Part shown: in pieces, positions 20,936 through 32,637 of the stretch
Numbering within the stretch: position 1 is the first letter of the stretch
How the letters are laid out: each line of letters opens with the position of its first letter
From: Durusdinium trenchii
Lineage: Eukaryota; Sar; Dinophyceae; Suessiales; Symbiodiniaceae
Assembly: GCA_963970005.1 (NCBI GenBank)
Contig: CAXAMN010023718.1
Span: 186,001-250,000, forward strand
Length of the DNA: 64,000 nt
Reading direction: 5' to 3'
Position numbers and translations under genes: made by a program
Notes under the pieces: model-generated
What the model was told of the DNA's origin: nothing
Database searches by the model: none
What the model saw: the letters and a program-made list of their open reading frames with translations, nothing else

Positions 20936-22277
20936 CTGGCGCATCGGACCGGATGCAAGTTGGTGTGGGACCGTGTTTGTTCTTATTTTTTCTTCACGGT
21001 TTTACAGTGGGATCTTAGGCACCGTCCACGGTTTCCGGAAGACATGTGTTGAGACTGGATGTGACCACTGGACCTGGGGTGCACTGTTGTTCTAAGGATC
21101 ATCTCGGACCATGTTGCTAGTTGATAAAACATATGACTCTGACTGTGAGTCCAAACCAGTATACCTTGGTTGACCCATCTGCTGTCGGTCTTTCGCGACA
21201 AACAGTGGACCGGTAGGGCCGCTGCCAGCGGCCTGAACCAGCGTCGATCCATCCACAAGCCAGGACCCGAACCAGACCCGGACGGTGAAAAAGATCCTGG
21301 GACCTGTCGCACCTGCCGCTGATGACACCAGGACACGCGATACAGCACGGCCTCCAGCTTCCTGTCAGGCGCCACGGAGAAGAGCTGAGGATGCTTGTAA
21401 TGAGCACGCAATGAGTCAAGACCACTTTGAGATTGACGTTTTGGTTTTCTATCTGTTTAGTGGGACTGCTTGTGCATTTTCCACAGAGATATGCAACTAG
21501 TGCTGGACAGTTGCTCATTTGTAGAAGTGGACAGCAGGCTTCGCAGGCTTGCGGTGCGGAGGTTCCATGGAAGCATCTTCCAGACACGTCATGGAGGGTA
21601 GGTAGCAGTATCGACGTCAGTAAGCTGAGCATCGTACAGCGGGCACCCAGTGACTGGTCGACCAGTGGGTCTCGGTCGCAATCCAAACCCGGTGCGCATG
21701 GTGACCACAGGTTTGCTGATGATAAAACCCTTCAAGGCTGCATCAGCAAACCCTTCAAGGTAAAACATCTTTTTTGGCTGCACAAAAATTGAATGGTGAA
21801 AATATAAGCCCTCAACATGCTCAACAGGGCTATCAGGTGTTGTGAGGGTGTAGTGTGAGTAGATGTGAGTCATTTTTGTGTGGCGATTGGAATTCGTTCT
21901 TTGGAGGTCGAAGCAAAATTGTTCGCGTTTGGAGGTAGTGCATTTGTTCCTGCGGGTTCACCACTCACCCGTACCGCCATCGTCCGACGTCGGTCGGAAG
22001 GGTCTAAGGGTCTTCGTTCAGCCTTCCTCTCGCAGGCTACTTGCGTCGAGAATGGCAAGCTCGATCAGCTGAGTCCAAAGCCTTGAGCCTTGCGACCTTT
22101 GGCGGCGATGGACATGGTTTGACCATGGCAGCAAGGAAATCAGTGGCCAAACATTCACGCTGGTGCGTTGAAAAGGATTTGAAGGTTGTGTGTTTCTGGA
22201 TATTGAATGTCGCATGTTTAATCGATAGCCTCGGGCCAAGATCAACAACGATTGGAAGGTCTTAAGTACAAGATTCA

Positions 22278-22766
22278 GTGTATGGCAGATGTTTCCTTCC
22301 TAATTGTACGCAAAACGCAGCAAGATACCATTCAAGATACCTGCCTCACCATAGAGGTCAGAGCCTGAATTGCTTCCTGCCGGAGAGCAAGACAATGGTG
22401 ACTTGCAAGGAATGGACCAAAAACCCAGGTGCCAAAAGAGCATCAGGTGGCGGAGATTTGTATCATGTTGTATCCCTCTTCGAAGACACCAGATCTTATA
22501 TTTTGTCGAGGTTTGTTGGTAAGGTTACTGTAAAAGTACTTGCAAGTGGGTGCTTGAATCACATACCTCCTAGTCCATTGGCATCGAGGCATAGCGTTTT
22601 GCGTGTAGGACACCCAGTGGTGTTGCGGAGCTATGGTTTTCAGAAGCCTCGGAGTTGGAGCAGTTTGTGTAGGTTTGTGCCCGCCACTTCTTGGGTTACT
22701 CCTTCTTACCAAACAATGCCTTGTGTTGACTCTTGGCCCTGGGCTGTTGAGTATGCCAACCCATGA
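22278..22766 (+). CDS. Unassigned open frame, 162 residues
   Basis: The frame is open for 489 bp with some protein-like stretches (GGGDLYHVVSLFEDTRSY) but no recognisable domain. Other frames and the opposite strand are also open for part of it. It may be an exon inside a larger frame or a chance opening. Confidence 0.18.
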   Translation: MYGRCFLPNCTQNAARYHSRYLPHHRGQSLNCFLPESKTMVTCKEWTKNPGAKRASGGGDLYHVVSLFEDTRSYILSRFVGKVTVKVLASGCLNHIPPSPLASRHSVLRVGHPVVLRSYGFQKPRSWSSLCRFVPATSWVTPSYQTMPCVDSWPWAVEYANP

Positions 22767-23543
22767 GGGCCCGAGTCTAAGCCCAGCCATTTGCTCAAAA
22801 CCCAGGTGTGGACTGCGGGATTTTCCTCTTGGACAACGTTTGGCGCCTGCTCTCCGCTGAGGGGCAGACCAATATTGAGCTGCTTGATTCGAAGGGATGC
22901 CCACACCCATGATTTTGTTTGTTTTTTAATATCCAACAATTGTTTATCTCAGTTTATATTTGTTCCTTCTTTTTGTGGTTCACTTAGGTGGGCCCGAGGG
23001 CAACTAAGCAACTGGGTGGCGGTGAGGACAGGCCCACAAAAGAGGAAGCTAGAATAATAGGATCTCTTTCCTTTCAATAAGATACGTGAACGCCTAGCTT
23101 TGCTGCAGAGTAGAGTGCCATAGTGTTGACAAAATGCTATTTTTCCTTCCCATCACTCACAATAAGAGACTGCCACATGAAACATACCCGTGCTCTTCAA
23201 TGCTTGTCCGACTATCCAACCTACCTGACTGAACCTTGCTGGGAGTTGTACGTTGGTGAAACAACCCGCTGTGAGTAAACTATACGTGATACTTGGCTCA
23301 TTGTCAGTAGAGTAGAAACAGGGCATCCAAGTTTCTTGTTTCAGGTAGTCAGCTAGTCACACACACATGAATTAAAAAAAAGGAAAAACAACTCCTCTAA
23401 CCTTCGAACATCTTCGAACAAAGGAGTCTTGAAGAATCCCTCTTGCCTCCAAGGAGTAAGATTACTTTCTTGGGCCTATGGAGTAAGATTTCAACCAATT
23501 CCGCTGAAGCTGGGAACTTCCGTTTTTCTTACCGGACCCGCAG

Positions 23544-23631
23544 GTGGTGCACTCCGGACGCCGCGCACGAGCGGCGCCTGCGGCTGCGGCGCTTGGCACG
23601 GCGCTTGACAGAGCTGGGAGGCGATGTGCAG
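23544..23631 (+). CDS. Candidate GC-rich exon, basic helical segment
   Basis: A GC-rich block follows acceptor ACCCGCAG and stops at GTGCAG/GCGCTG, a possible GC-type donor; GC donors are used in dinoflagellates. It encodes 29 residues dominated by Arg and Leu (RRLRLRRLARRLTELGG), probably an amphipathic helix. It is immediately upstream of a CTAGTAGTAACAAG repeat. No family is recognised. Confidence 0.3.
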
Positions 23632-23662
23632 GCGCTGGGGAAAAGGGGGAAGGCTATCGGGA

Positions 23663-23728
23663 AGCTCCTAGGAACAAGTGCCACGCTAGTAGTAACAGGT
23701 GCCTTACTAGTAGTAACAAAGAAGCTAT
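23663..23728. repeat. CTAGTAGTAACAAG-type repeat, locus 1
   Basis: About three units of roughly 20 bp (GGAACAAGTGCCACGCTAG, TAGTAACAGGTGCCTTACTAG, TAGTAACAAAGAAGC). The order CCACGCTAG then CCTTACTAG also occurs at 27391-27513, so these are related copies. Confidence 0.75.
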
Positions 23729-24559
23729 ATTAATTTTAATTTAATTGGGAAGCTCAACATGAGAACTGGAAGATTTATCAGGCGGCCATGGATGGTATAC
23801 AGTATACTGTATCAGTATATACCCGGGGTTTATGTGAATCAAAACATACTTCCTAAACTATCTTGGGGGTGCTGTCTCCTGCAACTATGGCTATGGATTC
23901 CAGCCGCTTTGTGAGGCTCAGTTAGCCAGCCGCCCTGAGCTTTCAGCCAAGCTACGAGCAGTCTGGGGGAGCTTTCAGCCGACACGGCCCAATGCAGCTA
24001 CAGACCCTTGGGCAGAGTGCTTCAGCTTTTGAGAGATGTGATTTCTGTTGGATGCAACCAGAAGTGGAACTTGAATTGGTTTTGCCTCGAGTCCGACCAT
24101 GTCCCACCCCAAAAAATTGGAGATCTGCCTGGAGCCCAAGAATCGTCTTATACGATTCCGTGGAAGCAAACAGACGATTGGAGGAGACAGTCTCAGCCAC
24201 AAAGGCCACAATGGGTATGAACAGTTGACTTGTTTCAACACAGTGGGCATCCAGTCAAAGTCGGTTTACTTCGAAAAGTCGACTTTCGGTCGTTTCAAGT
24301 ACAATTATTTGTCCTGCTCGTCAGCTAGCGTGGACTTATTGTGGGCTCCAAGGAGGTAGCAGTGAAGGCGCTTGCCAATTCGATCTTCTTGGATGATGAT
24401 GAAGGACCGCCTGGTTTGGCTGGATCGGGCGGCGATACCAGGATTTGCGCTTGCTGTGACCGTGCCCTCCTGAAGGAGTTTGTCAAGGCGTTTGGCCTGG
24501 AAAGTCTAGAGCTATGGAGTGGTTTCAGAGAGTTGACAACAATATTTCTCCGAGTCTGA

Positions 24560-27374
24560 TGAGGGTTTCTATCAGAATCTCTATTTCTTCATGAAATTCA
24601 TTGAGCTCCCAAAACAGTTTGCCCCCCCAAAACCTCCATTTCAGCGGATTCCAGAGCCGTCCCATTTCTTCCTCTTCCTGCCATCGGAGCCTCCGGTTTC
24701 AGACCTGCCATCGGGTCGACCAGCGTGGCAGGAGACGTGATGGAGTGTTGCCCAGTGTGATGGGGTGACAGTAGGGGTGACAGTGGGGCGAGACCTCGGG
24801 AACCTGCAGGATAGAACGCGTTTGTTTTGTACACGTTTTTGCTGGAATGGATGGTGCTGGATGGTTGAGCCATAGTGACCTGGGTTGAGGGCCGGGCCTG
24901 GGTCCGAGCGAAAGGTGGTGGCTACGGAATCTCACCACGAGCTGCACCTTGACATGAAAGAAATAATTTTGGTATAGAACAGAGTGCTTACTCAGGCAAT
25001 GATTCGCTTGTCATTCTCTGGGGAGCTTCGGCTGGTAGACATTCCATGACTTCTTGACTTTTGGGCGTTAGACGAGGAGAACCTGAGAACGGAAACTTAC
25101 GTACCATGCTGATGTCATGGACACTACCACGCATTGGTGGTCATTCATTTTGTTCAAAGAATGTGTCAATCGATCTAGGATAGTTTTGCTGGATTTCTTC
25201 AGTAGTGCCGGACATTGCTTGTGTTTCGGTGCGGCACTGCCTGATGCCGGCTCGCTCGTGCAGCTGGTGCGAATTCGGGTGGCTCCCATTGGGATGTTGG
25301 GTGGAGCTTTCGGATGTGCTGAAAAGTGTGCCACTTCACTTGAGAATGGTTGAAAGCAATCAGGATGAAATCCATGGTCATTCAGGATAACATGGGGTTG
25401 GTTGGCAGAGGGCTTTTGGATTGTGTTGCCAAAAATCAAGAAATGCATATATGTATGTCATTGTATATAAGCATTAAACATTTCAGTAAACATAAACTTG
25501 ATTAGTAAGTTGAATTTGCATATATATTATTATATTAGATAGTATGTTTGTATATGTATGACTGTATGACTATATAACAAAAGAGTCAAACCAATCAAGC
25601 CACCCCAGAACACCGGTCTGCCTTGCTGACCAGTTGACCAAGTGAGTTAAGAAGCAAATACCGCATTTTCCCAGTCTCAACACCGCCATCATTGTAGAAG
25701 CTAACCCCATAGGAAAAGCCCTTTACCAAGTCTCCTTCACATAGATGCAGATGTTGCAAGAGGTCGCAGGGTGGTCAGGGCAGGGCGCATGTGTTTTGTT
25801 CTTTTGTTCCCTTTCCCTGATCACCCTCGGTATTTGACCCTTTTTGGCAACCCTTTTGGTAAGAGTCACTTGATTGCTTTGGCCCGAAGAACGAGTCCGC
25901 GAAACTGGCCAGCAAAGGGGCCCTTTCAAATCTGATGGTTGTGTCCAACCATGGAAGCAACACAAGAAGACAACCATATGTGACCACTCTTGCATCTCGA
26001 TCATTTGAAGTGTTTGACCATGTACTTAAGTGAATGTGGAGACCCACCAAGGACCACATCGAAGTAGGACGATACATACATCCAAGCCCATTAGCTGTTG
26101 GATTCAGTATCTTGATATATATACAGCCATAATTATGTACTTATGTGCTGCCGTGGTTGTTGACTTGCTGCAGGGTGCCAAGCCCAAGAAGGTTCGCGTG
26201 CGCAACAGGACTCCGTGATCGACGTGAGTGGAGGTCTTGAGACAGCGGGGACATGGACGAAAGCGGAACTGATATGCAATCAACCCAATAATGTACTATC
26301 CCGGCTGATGTTTGTTTGTTTTTTCTTACATATATATACCGCAATCCGTTTTTGTTTTACTACTGTTCATGCTTGCTGAAGTCAGTTTGACCTACAATTT
26401 GGCAAACTCAGTTGATGTGTCCAGTGAAAAAGGCATCAATTTGCCCTGCATGGGTGATGATTGAAGTCACTCTCGAAGAGTCGAAGACTGGTGGCGAAGG
26501 AGCGCGAGGACTGGTCACGGTGGCGAAGAGGCGGGCGGTCGTCGCGTGGTGGAAGACGCGGTCACAGGGCGAGTCAGGAAGCCTCGATTCCCTTTACCCT
26601 TTGAGTCAGATCCAATGAATCATCTGTTCATGTCACCCAGACAGTCTCTTGAAGCCATTCGGATATCAATTGAGGCACATAGAGGCACATAGTCTGTATG
26701 TCCCATTTTGTTCCGCGCAGTGCACTGCAGTCCGCCCAGGCGCCCAGCACAGCTCCCAGGCGCCCAGCTCAGCTCCGAGTTGCACCGAATCGATGTCGGT
26801 GGATTCACATGGATGTCACTTCAGCCTCGGTATGGATGTCGGGCAGCCACTCATTTTGCTCATTTGGGAGTTTCTTTTTTTTGTTTTCAGACATTTACTT
26901 CAATGCAATTCTGTTCAAGCTTGAAGCAGTTGTTGGTTCGAAGCTCCAGCCACTTGTCTTTTGAACCCTGTCCATACATGGGTCCAGGTAGTGTCGGGTG
27001 CAATGCAAGGCTTAGCAAGGGTTGAGTGTGTTGACCGTTTCACATATATATATATATATACGTTCTCTCTTTTTGTGTGTTTTCTGACAAGGTGCATGTC
27101 CACACATATGCTTTGCGACTTTGATCTGGAAAAAACTACGCTGCTCGAGAGAAAAACAACATTTGAGTCTGTTAGAGAGTGTCAACCAGTGTTGAGAGAG
27201 CAGCAAAGACAGAGTAGCACGACAGCAGAACGAGTGAAGGGAAGAATAGAACACACATATACTTTGGAACCTGTGCCCACAGCATACCCTGCCCTGCATG
27301 TGAGGTGCAAGAAGGGCCACAGCATGGGTCACCGCTCAGACAATCCAGCGACCTACAAGAATTTGGCCGCTCGG
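24560..27374. other. Non-coding stretch, no gene recognised
   Basis: AT-rich around 25440-25590, with TA microsatellites at about 26110-26125 and 27043-27061. A GC-richer island at 26480-26600 is open in three frames (one Arg/Gly-rich), so no exon can be chosen. No known domain is seen. Confidence 0.4.
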
Positions 27375-27390
27375 ATGCCGACAGCAATTC

Positions 27391-27513
27391 CTACTAGTAG
27401 GAACAAGAAGCTAGTAGTAACAAGTGCCACGCTAGTAGTAACAGGTGCCTTACTAGTAGTAACAAGAAGCTACTAGGAACAAGTGCATCGCTACTAGTAA
27501 CAAGTGCCTTACT
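27391..27513. repeat. CTAGTAGTAACAAG-type repeat, locus 2
   Basis: Six or so units of about 20 bp alternate in GTGCCACG, GTGCCTTA, AAGAAGC and GTGCATCG linkers between CTAGTAGTAACAAG cores. The array is flanked by ATGCCGACAGCAATTCCTA (27375) and GGAATCGAAACAAGG (27524). The same two flanks lie only 22 bp apart at 28010-28065, without the array. Confidence 0.8.
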
Positions 27514-27544
27514 GCAGTTTGCAGGAATCGAAACAAGGTAGGCG

Positions 27545-27562
27545 CGCCCCGTAGCGGGGCCG
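27545..27562. other. GC-rich hairpin
   Basis: The sequence GCCCCGTAGCGGGGC can form a 5-bp GCCCC/GGGGC stem with a 5-base loop. No U-run follows, so it is unlikely to be a terminator. Confidence 0.35.
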
Positions 27563-27805
27563 TGCGTTGGTGATGTGTTTTTTAACGTCTTGTTTTGTAG
27601 GAATTGTGATGAATTGTGTAATTTCCCACGTTTTGGATGTTTTTACACGGAGAGTGTTTTCGGGGAGGTGGCTAAAGTATGCTAAAGTGCTGTAAGGGTT
27701 GCTCGGAACCTTCGTTTTTGGAGGTTTCGCTACAGTTTCAAACAGTTTTGACTACATAAGTTTTCCGGTCCAAAAGTTTCGCGGACTTTTTTTTAATGTT
27801 CTCTA

Positions 27806-27895
27806 GCGAATCGAAGCGAAAAGCGGAGCGACATGCGAAGCGAACCAAAGCGACATGCAACACAACATGCGAAGCGAAGGGAAGCGAAACCACAA
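27806..27895. repeat. GAAGCGAA-type simple repeat
   Basis: Imperfect tandem words GCGAATCGAA, GCGAAAAGC, GCGAAGCGAA and ACATGCGAAGCGAA fill about 90 bp. It is degenerate with no fixed period. Confidence 0.6.
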
Positions 27896-28009
27896 ACAAC
27901 TAGAACATGCCAAAGATCCACGGATGTAGCATCAAGTATGTTTGCAGGTACAAGTGCCGTCAAAGCCACAATGTATAAACGCCCGGCCCCTTACAGGCGC
28001 AGCTACCAA

Positions 28010-28065
28010 ATGCCGACAGCAATTCCTACCGGTGTCACAGGCATTGTTGAGGAATCGAAACAAGG
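28010..28065. repeat. Array-free relative of locus 2
   Basis: Shares ATGCCGACAGCAATTCCTA and GGAATCGAAACAAGG with 27375-27538 but has a unique 22-bp spacer where locus 2 has the 130-bp CTAGTAGTAACAAG array. The pair shows a site with and without the array. Confidence 0.6.
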
Positions 28066-29860
28066 ACCCAAATCGAGGCAGTTTGCTTGGTGGGAATCTG
28101 TTCGTTTTAATGGCAGAAGAAGCTTTTGGGAAGTGGACATTCATTTAGTCTATGTTTATTTCAATGTCTTTGGCCGTTTTCAAGACGCTGCACTGTCAAG
28201 TACTTGGAGAAGCTTCATGGGAGTTTGGAAGAGGCTTTTCAGAGCTTCATGGGTGTCTTGACCTGGTTTGCTGGCCATTCGCTCATTTCTCGACCCAATC
28301 TAGGGGGTATGTCTTGCAGAAAGGGAGGAATGACGGGATGAGTACATGAAACTCTCTATGAGAGACGAATCACACATTATTGCTCAAGCAGATCATTTTG
28401 GCGCAGTTTTGAGCACCAGCAAAACGCAAAACCAAGGCCTGCTGTGATGTATGCGGCAAAGAGAATCTGCCCAAGTTGTGCTCGAAGGGGTAACTTGACT
28501 TCAGGATCTTAAATCACCAGGTTAGTTGAAAGGGCCGTCAGCACCTAGCACCTACCGTGATATGATATGGTGCTTTCCTTTCGACATCAGTTGCCAGTCA
28601 GCACTATGTTTTCTTTTTTGCCTCAATCTCCATGGTGTCTTATACTCTTACTGCCTGAGGATACTCATAGAAATTCCCCTTCATGAAAGACACGGCGAAG
28701 AAAATTCTGTCGGGATAGACACTTCGTTGTGTGATCGGCGAGATGAAGCCAAAAATGCATTTTGTTTTAATCCATTTAAGAATACATAAAGTTGCTCACT
28801 ACACTCTCGGGTGGCGCCTTCGTGGCCTTGGCCATCTCTCATGCATTCTGGCAAGGACTTCACCCATGGTTTGAGGTCAGACGCACTGATGAAAGATCTG
28901 AAAGGATCCAAATCCACTTTCATATCCACCTTTGCAGGGCCTTTTTGTTGGCTACAGACGGCTACAGATTCTGTTGCACAATGATGTTTGTGCATGTGTT
29001 TATGAGTTGATCAGGATCAGGATTACCGCCCTGGAAGCGGTAAAACAATCAATCACTCCATTCACGGGTTTGCGTGTTTCTCCAGAAACAGGAATGTGTT
29101 TGGACATACTGGATACCTGGACATTAATCTCAAGTTAACATCTCCTCCAGCAGTGTCCCTGACTAGATTCTTACCCAGAATTTGCTCATTGTTTGAAATA
29201 GTTGTTTGCAGCAAGCTTGCAAATCTAAGTCTCCCAACCTGGGAATGGCGTTAGGAAATGCCCAGAAAAGCTGGCCACTGTTCTATTTGGTTGTTGATCC
29301 TGAGAAAGTTCCTGAACATGCATTTGTTCATATCATATTGGGGTCATGCAACGTGCAAAGACCAGGCACCAAGTCGCATTGTACGGCTGTACGACCATAC
29401 GAAGGTTGCAACGAGAAAGATAGCATGTGCTACCCAAGTACCTTGATCTTGGCCAATGACACCTCCTTCCCCCGCCTACCTTAGCAGCTACCTAGCAGCA
29501 CCGTAGCACCCTCAAGGGTTGTGGGGGACTTCAGGGAATTTCTCACCTCACACCTGTCCTATGTTGCTGTGGTGAACCACCCGATGTCCAAGTAGAACCA
29601 ACAGAGAAGTTTGATTTCCTAGCAAGAGATGGACAGGGAATAAGCTCAGGAAACCCATGGTTTGTGCACTTCCATTGGTGACTTGCTTCGCAAAATCAGT
29701 CACATCCCGCTTTCGGTTCCTAACCGAGGAAGCTATCGCATTTCTTCCATTGCAGGCGTCCTTTTGTTTTGGACCGGTGGTTCGAAGCTGGGAAAGTGAC
29801 GGCACTGGCATGTCGAGTGATGAAAGCCAGAGAAGCCACCAAATGTTCCTAAACATAGTG
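28066..29860. other. Non-coding stretch, no gene recognised
   Basis: Frames of 60-100 residues overlap on both strands without a recognisable domain. No repeat longer than simple runs was noticed. Confidence 0.4.
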
Positions 29861-29942
29861 CCTTACTAGTAGTAACAAGAAGCTATTAGTAACAAGGGCA
29901 TCGCTAGTAGTAACAAGTGCCTTACTAGTAGTAACAAGAATG
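29861..29942. repeat. CTAGTAGTAACAAG-type repeat, locus 3
   Basis: Four units: GTGCCTTACTAGTAGTAAC, AAGAAGCTATTAGTAAC, AAGGGCATCGCTAGTAGT and AACAAGTGCCTTACTAG. Same family as the loci at 23.7, 27.4 and 44.2 kb. Confidence 0.75.
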
Positions 29943-32010
29943 ATATAAACGGCAGTTCCAAAAGAAGGGATTTGAGTCCCATGGCAAGCGAGTTCGGTGG
30001 ATATCTTCTCTGCAGGGTCCAAGTTTGGCACCCAACTCGGAACTGGCAGTCCCAACTGGTGATGAGGTTTTCTACCAAGCGAATGGGACAACAGGCGATG
30101 AAGATGATCGTTGGACTCCAACAGTGAGGCAGTTCTTTTTGTCATGTAAGTTTCATCCCATATGATATGGCTTTCGCCAACTAGGTCGAATCTGCTGTGC
30201 TTTCCATGGGGTTCATGGTTTTTTTCCGCAAACTCCCTTTGGACACAAAGCCACTGAATCAAGTCTACACGCTTTCTCGACCACTGCAGCGGGAAAGCAG
30301 CTTCAGGCTTTTTCGATTGCAGGCTTTTTTCGAGGGCGTCAAGAGCTCCACCCGTCCTATTTTGGTTGCTCGCACCTAGGGATATGGACCAAGCCCAGAA
30401 GCATGAGGCACATTAGCGGTAATTATATGTGTATAATATATATATACTGTACATACCTGGAGCCCATTTGACCACAGGAACATATAACATTTTGGGGTGG
30501 TTGGTGGTCCAAAATAGAGGTCATTGAGGTTCTAGGTGTATATTGCTCAAAACACCGCCAAGGTTAATCATTCAGGTACCCTTTGGCCCTTTGGTTACCT
30601 GTAATGAACTACACCTTTCAACCCACCCAATACCAGAATCCCGGTCCTTGTGACTTTGCACCTGCTTGCCAGCTTCTGCCGGTTCGACATGTGCCCAGTG
30701 TGTGCCGTGCAACTCAGCTCAAACAGTCATTGTTCTTCATTGATGGCGAAGAAATCACTATGACACTGCGAACAAAGCTTTCACCACTCAATGGTGGGGT
30801 CAACTCTTTCTCTAGTTGTTGATTCCTCTATTTTGCAAGAAGTTTCCATGTTTCTTTGTCCTCACTCTCTTGAAGACCAAAACACGTTTCTTGTGGACTA
30901 TCAGCCAACAACCTCAATCATCAGTGCACATCAATCAAGAGCATAGTCGATGATATGGACCTTGGCATCTTGACAATCCCAGCTGTTTCAACTCTCTTAG
31001 GAAAGGGCCGCACGCTGCTCGTGTGGGTTCCTGGAGGACGAGGTGATGAGGGTCTTTTTGAGTGGAAACTTCCCGCTGTGTGCTGCTGAAGCTTCGGTTT
31101 TTCTCGGAATTGTAGGGGTGAAACGACTGTTGATTGGACTCCGCGGTTGTGGGAGTACTCTGAAGAAGTCGCCCGTAACCAGCAAAGCCTGCAGATTGTG
31201 AACTCGCATGATTGGAGGAATCACAGCAATGCCCAAGGTTTGATGCATACTCCAAGTACTTTCATCAGGAAGGTGGGAAAGATTCTCAGAGAAGTGCTAG
31301 TTCGGCTAGAGGTTCCCGATCTTCAGTACATCCCTGGAATCGTCGTGTGAGTGTATCCCAATCTATCGGGACTACTCCAAGCATTTGTGGTTGGGGTTCT
31401 TCAAAAACCCAAGCGATCTTTCCACAAAACTTGATGAGTCATGTGCCTTTCTCCCAGGCTTGGAAGAAAAGGATAAACAAAACGAGAAGGAGCAGACTTC
31501 GAAGAAAAAGGTGAAGAAGGTCCGCTGCTTTGGGATGTTTTCTTTGGAGAAGCCCATTGAGGAGGGTACTTGAGGGAAAACGAGCTGGGCAAATGACACT
31601 ACGTTTCGATGACTTTGAAACGAGAAGCATGAAGGATCATGAACGTGTGGCATGTGCATTTTTTGAGCACGCACCGTTCATTCAGAAGATTCAGTCCTAC
31701 AATGTCCTACATAAGCTATAGAAAGGAACCAAAGATTCCCTTCCATTTTTTTCATATTACCGCCATCCCAGGAACTCTTTCATTCATTTCCGCTTATTCC
31801 CCGGTAGAGGACCACCATTGGGTTCTGTTTCAACCGGGTTTGGGGGCTTTTGCCACCCAAATGGTGGAAGAAAAACAGGAAAATGTGTTCTTCTCTCAAC
31901 AGTGTTCTTCTACTCATTTTTTGCCGGGAAAACAACCAAATACATCTCCACCCTGTGGAACCCACAGGACGCTCCGGGGTCCGGTCCGTAGGTGCCGGAG
32001 CTCGACCCGA
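29943..32010. other. Stretch with unassigned open frames
   Basis: 31147-31721 carries several protein-like frames on the plus strand, for example a Lys-rich piece near 31450-31530 and MTLRFDDFETRSMKDHERV near 31600. None has a recognisable domain, and frames overlap. They may be exons of an unrecognised gene. 30420-30460 is a TA-rich tract. Confidence 0.3.
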
Positions 32011-32073
32011 ACTTCATCCCGCGCGCGCGGCGTGAGATGTGGATCCCCACGGAGGTGCCCGGTTTTTTTTACT
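32011..32073 (+). CDS. Candidate mini-exon
   Basis: A 63-bp GC-rich block sits between acceptor GTCCGTAG and donor CGGAG/GTGCCC in an AT-rich setting. It encodes exactly 21 residues in phase (DPNFIPRARREMWIP in the middle). The base composition contrast and matching splice dinucleotides suggest an exon. The family is unknown and it could be chance. Confidence 0.25.
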
Positions 32074-32637
32074 TTTTTGTTTTTTTTTCTGGTGAATCCG
32101 TTTACCAGACATGAGGGAGATCATCGGTTGAAAGATGTGGAAGATTGATAGTAGACTGGTTGTTTGAATAAGGCTCCCAAAATGAAGAGGGTTTACAACC
32201 CATGTTTGTTTTCTATTGATCCAGAGTTTACATTGGGAGAATACGGGAATGCACATTTGGAGACAAAGGGGAGGAGCCCAGGCAGAGATGCGGGGAATTC
32301 AAGGCGCTTGCCTGTTGCCAGCCTTCCAACAACGTGGCATTGTTTTATTTTGTTCTTATACAGTATATAAAACTATATCTTTAAGATATATAAATGTGGC
32401 ACTACTTAATTAAGTGCTGAATAGCGATCGCCGTTCGTTTCTTTTGTGTTGCTTTGCCGTGGCAAGTCAAAGAGAAAAAACTCAGCCGGGCTTGAGCCCC
32501 CTTGCAAATGAAACTGATCCGCTCTGCTCACATGCCCCAAGGTCTACTTTCAACAAAGCTCCAGTTATAGTGATGGTCCACCAATCCGGTTGGTTCAACC
32601 GGCAAATGTTGCATCATTTCGCCTTTGAGCCTCGAGT

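Noticed and set aside
31780..31850. LINE endonuclease-like LSFISAYSPVEDHH
   Set aside because: It recalls the I-S-A-Y-x-P block of AP-type endonucleases, but no other block or reverse transcriptase is nearby.
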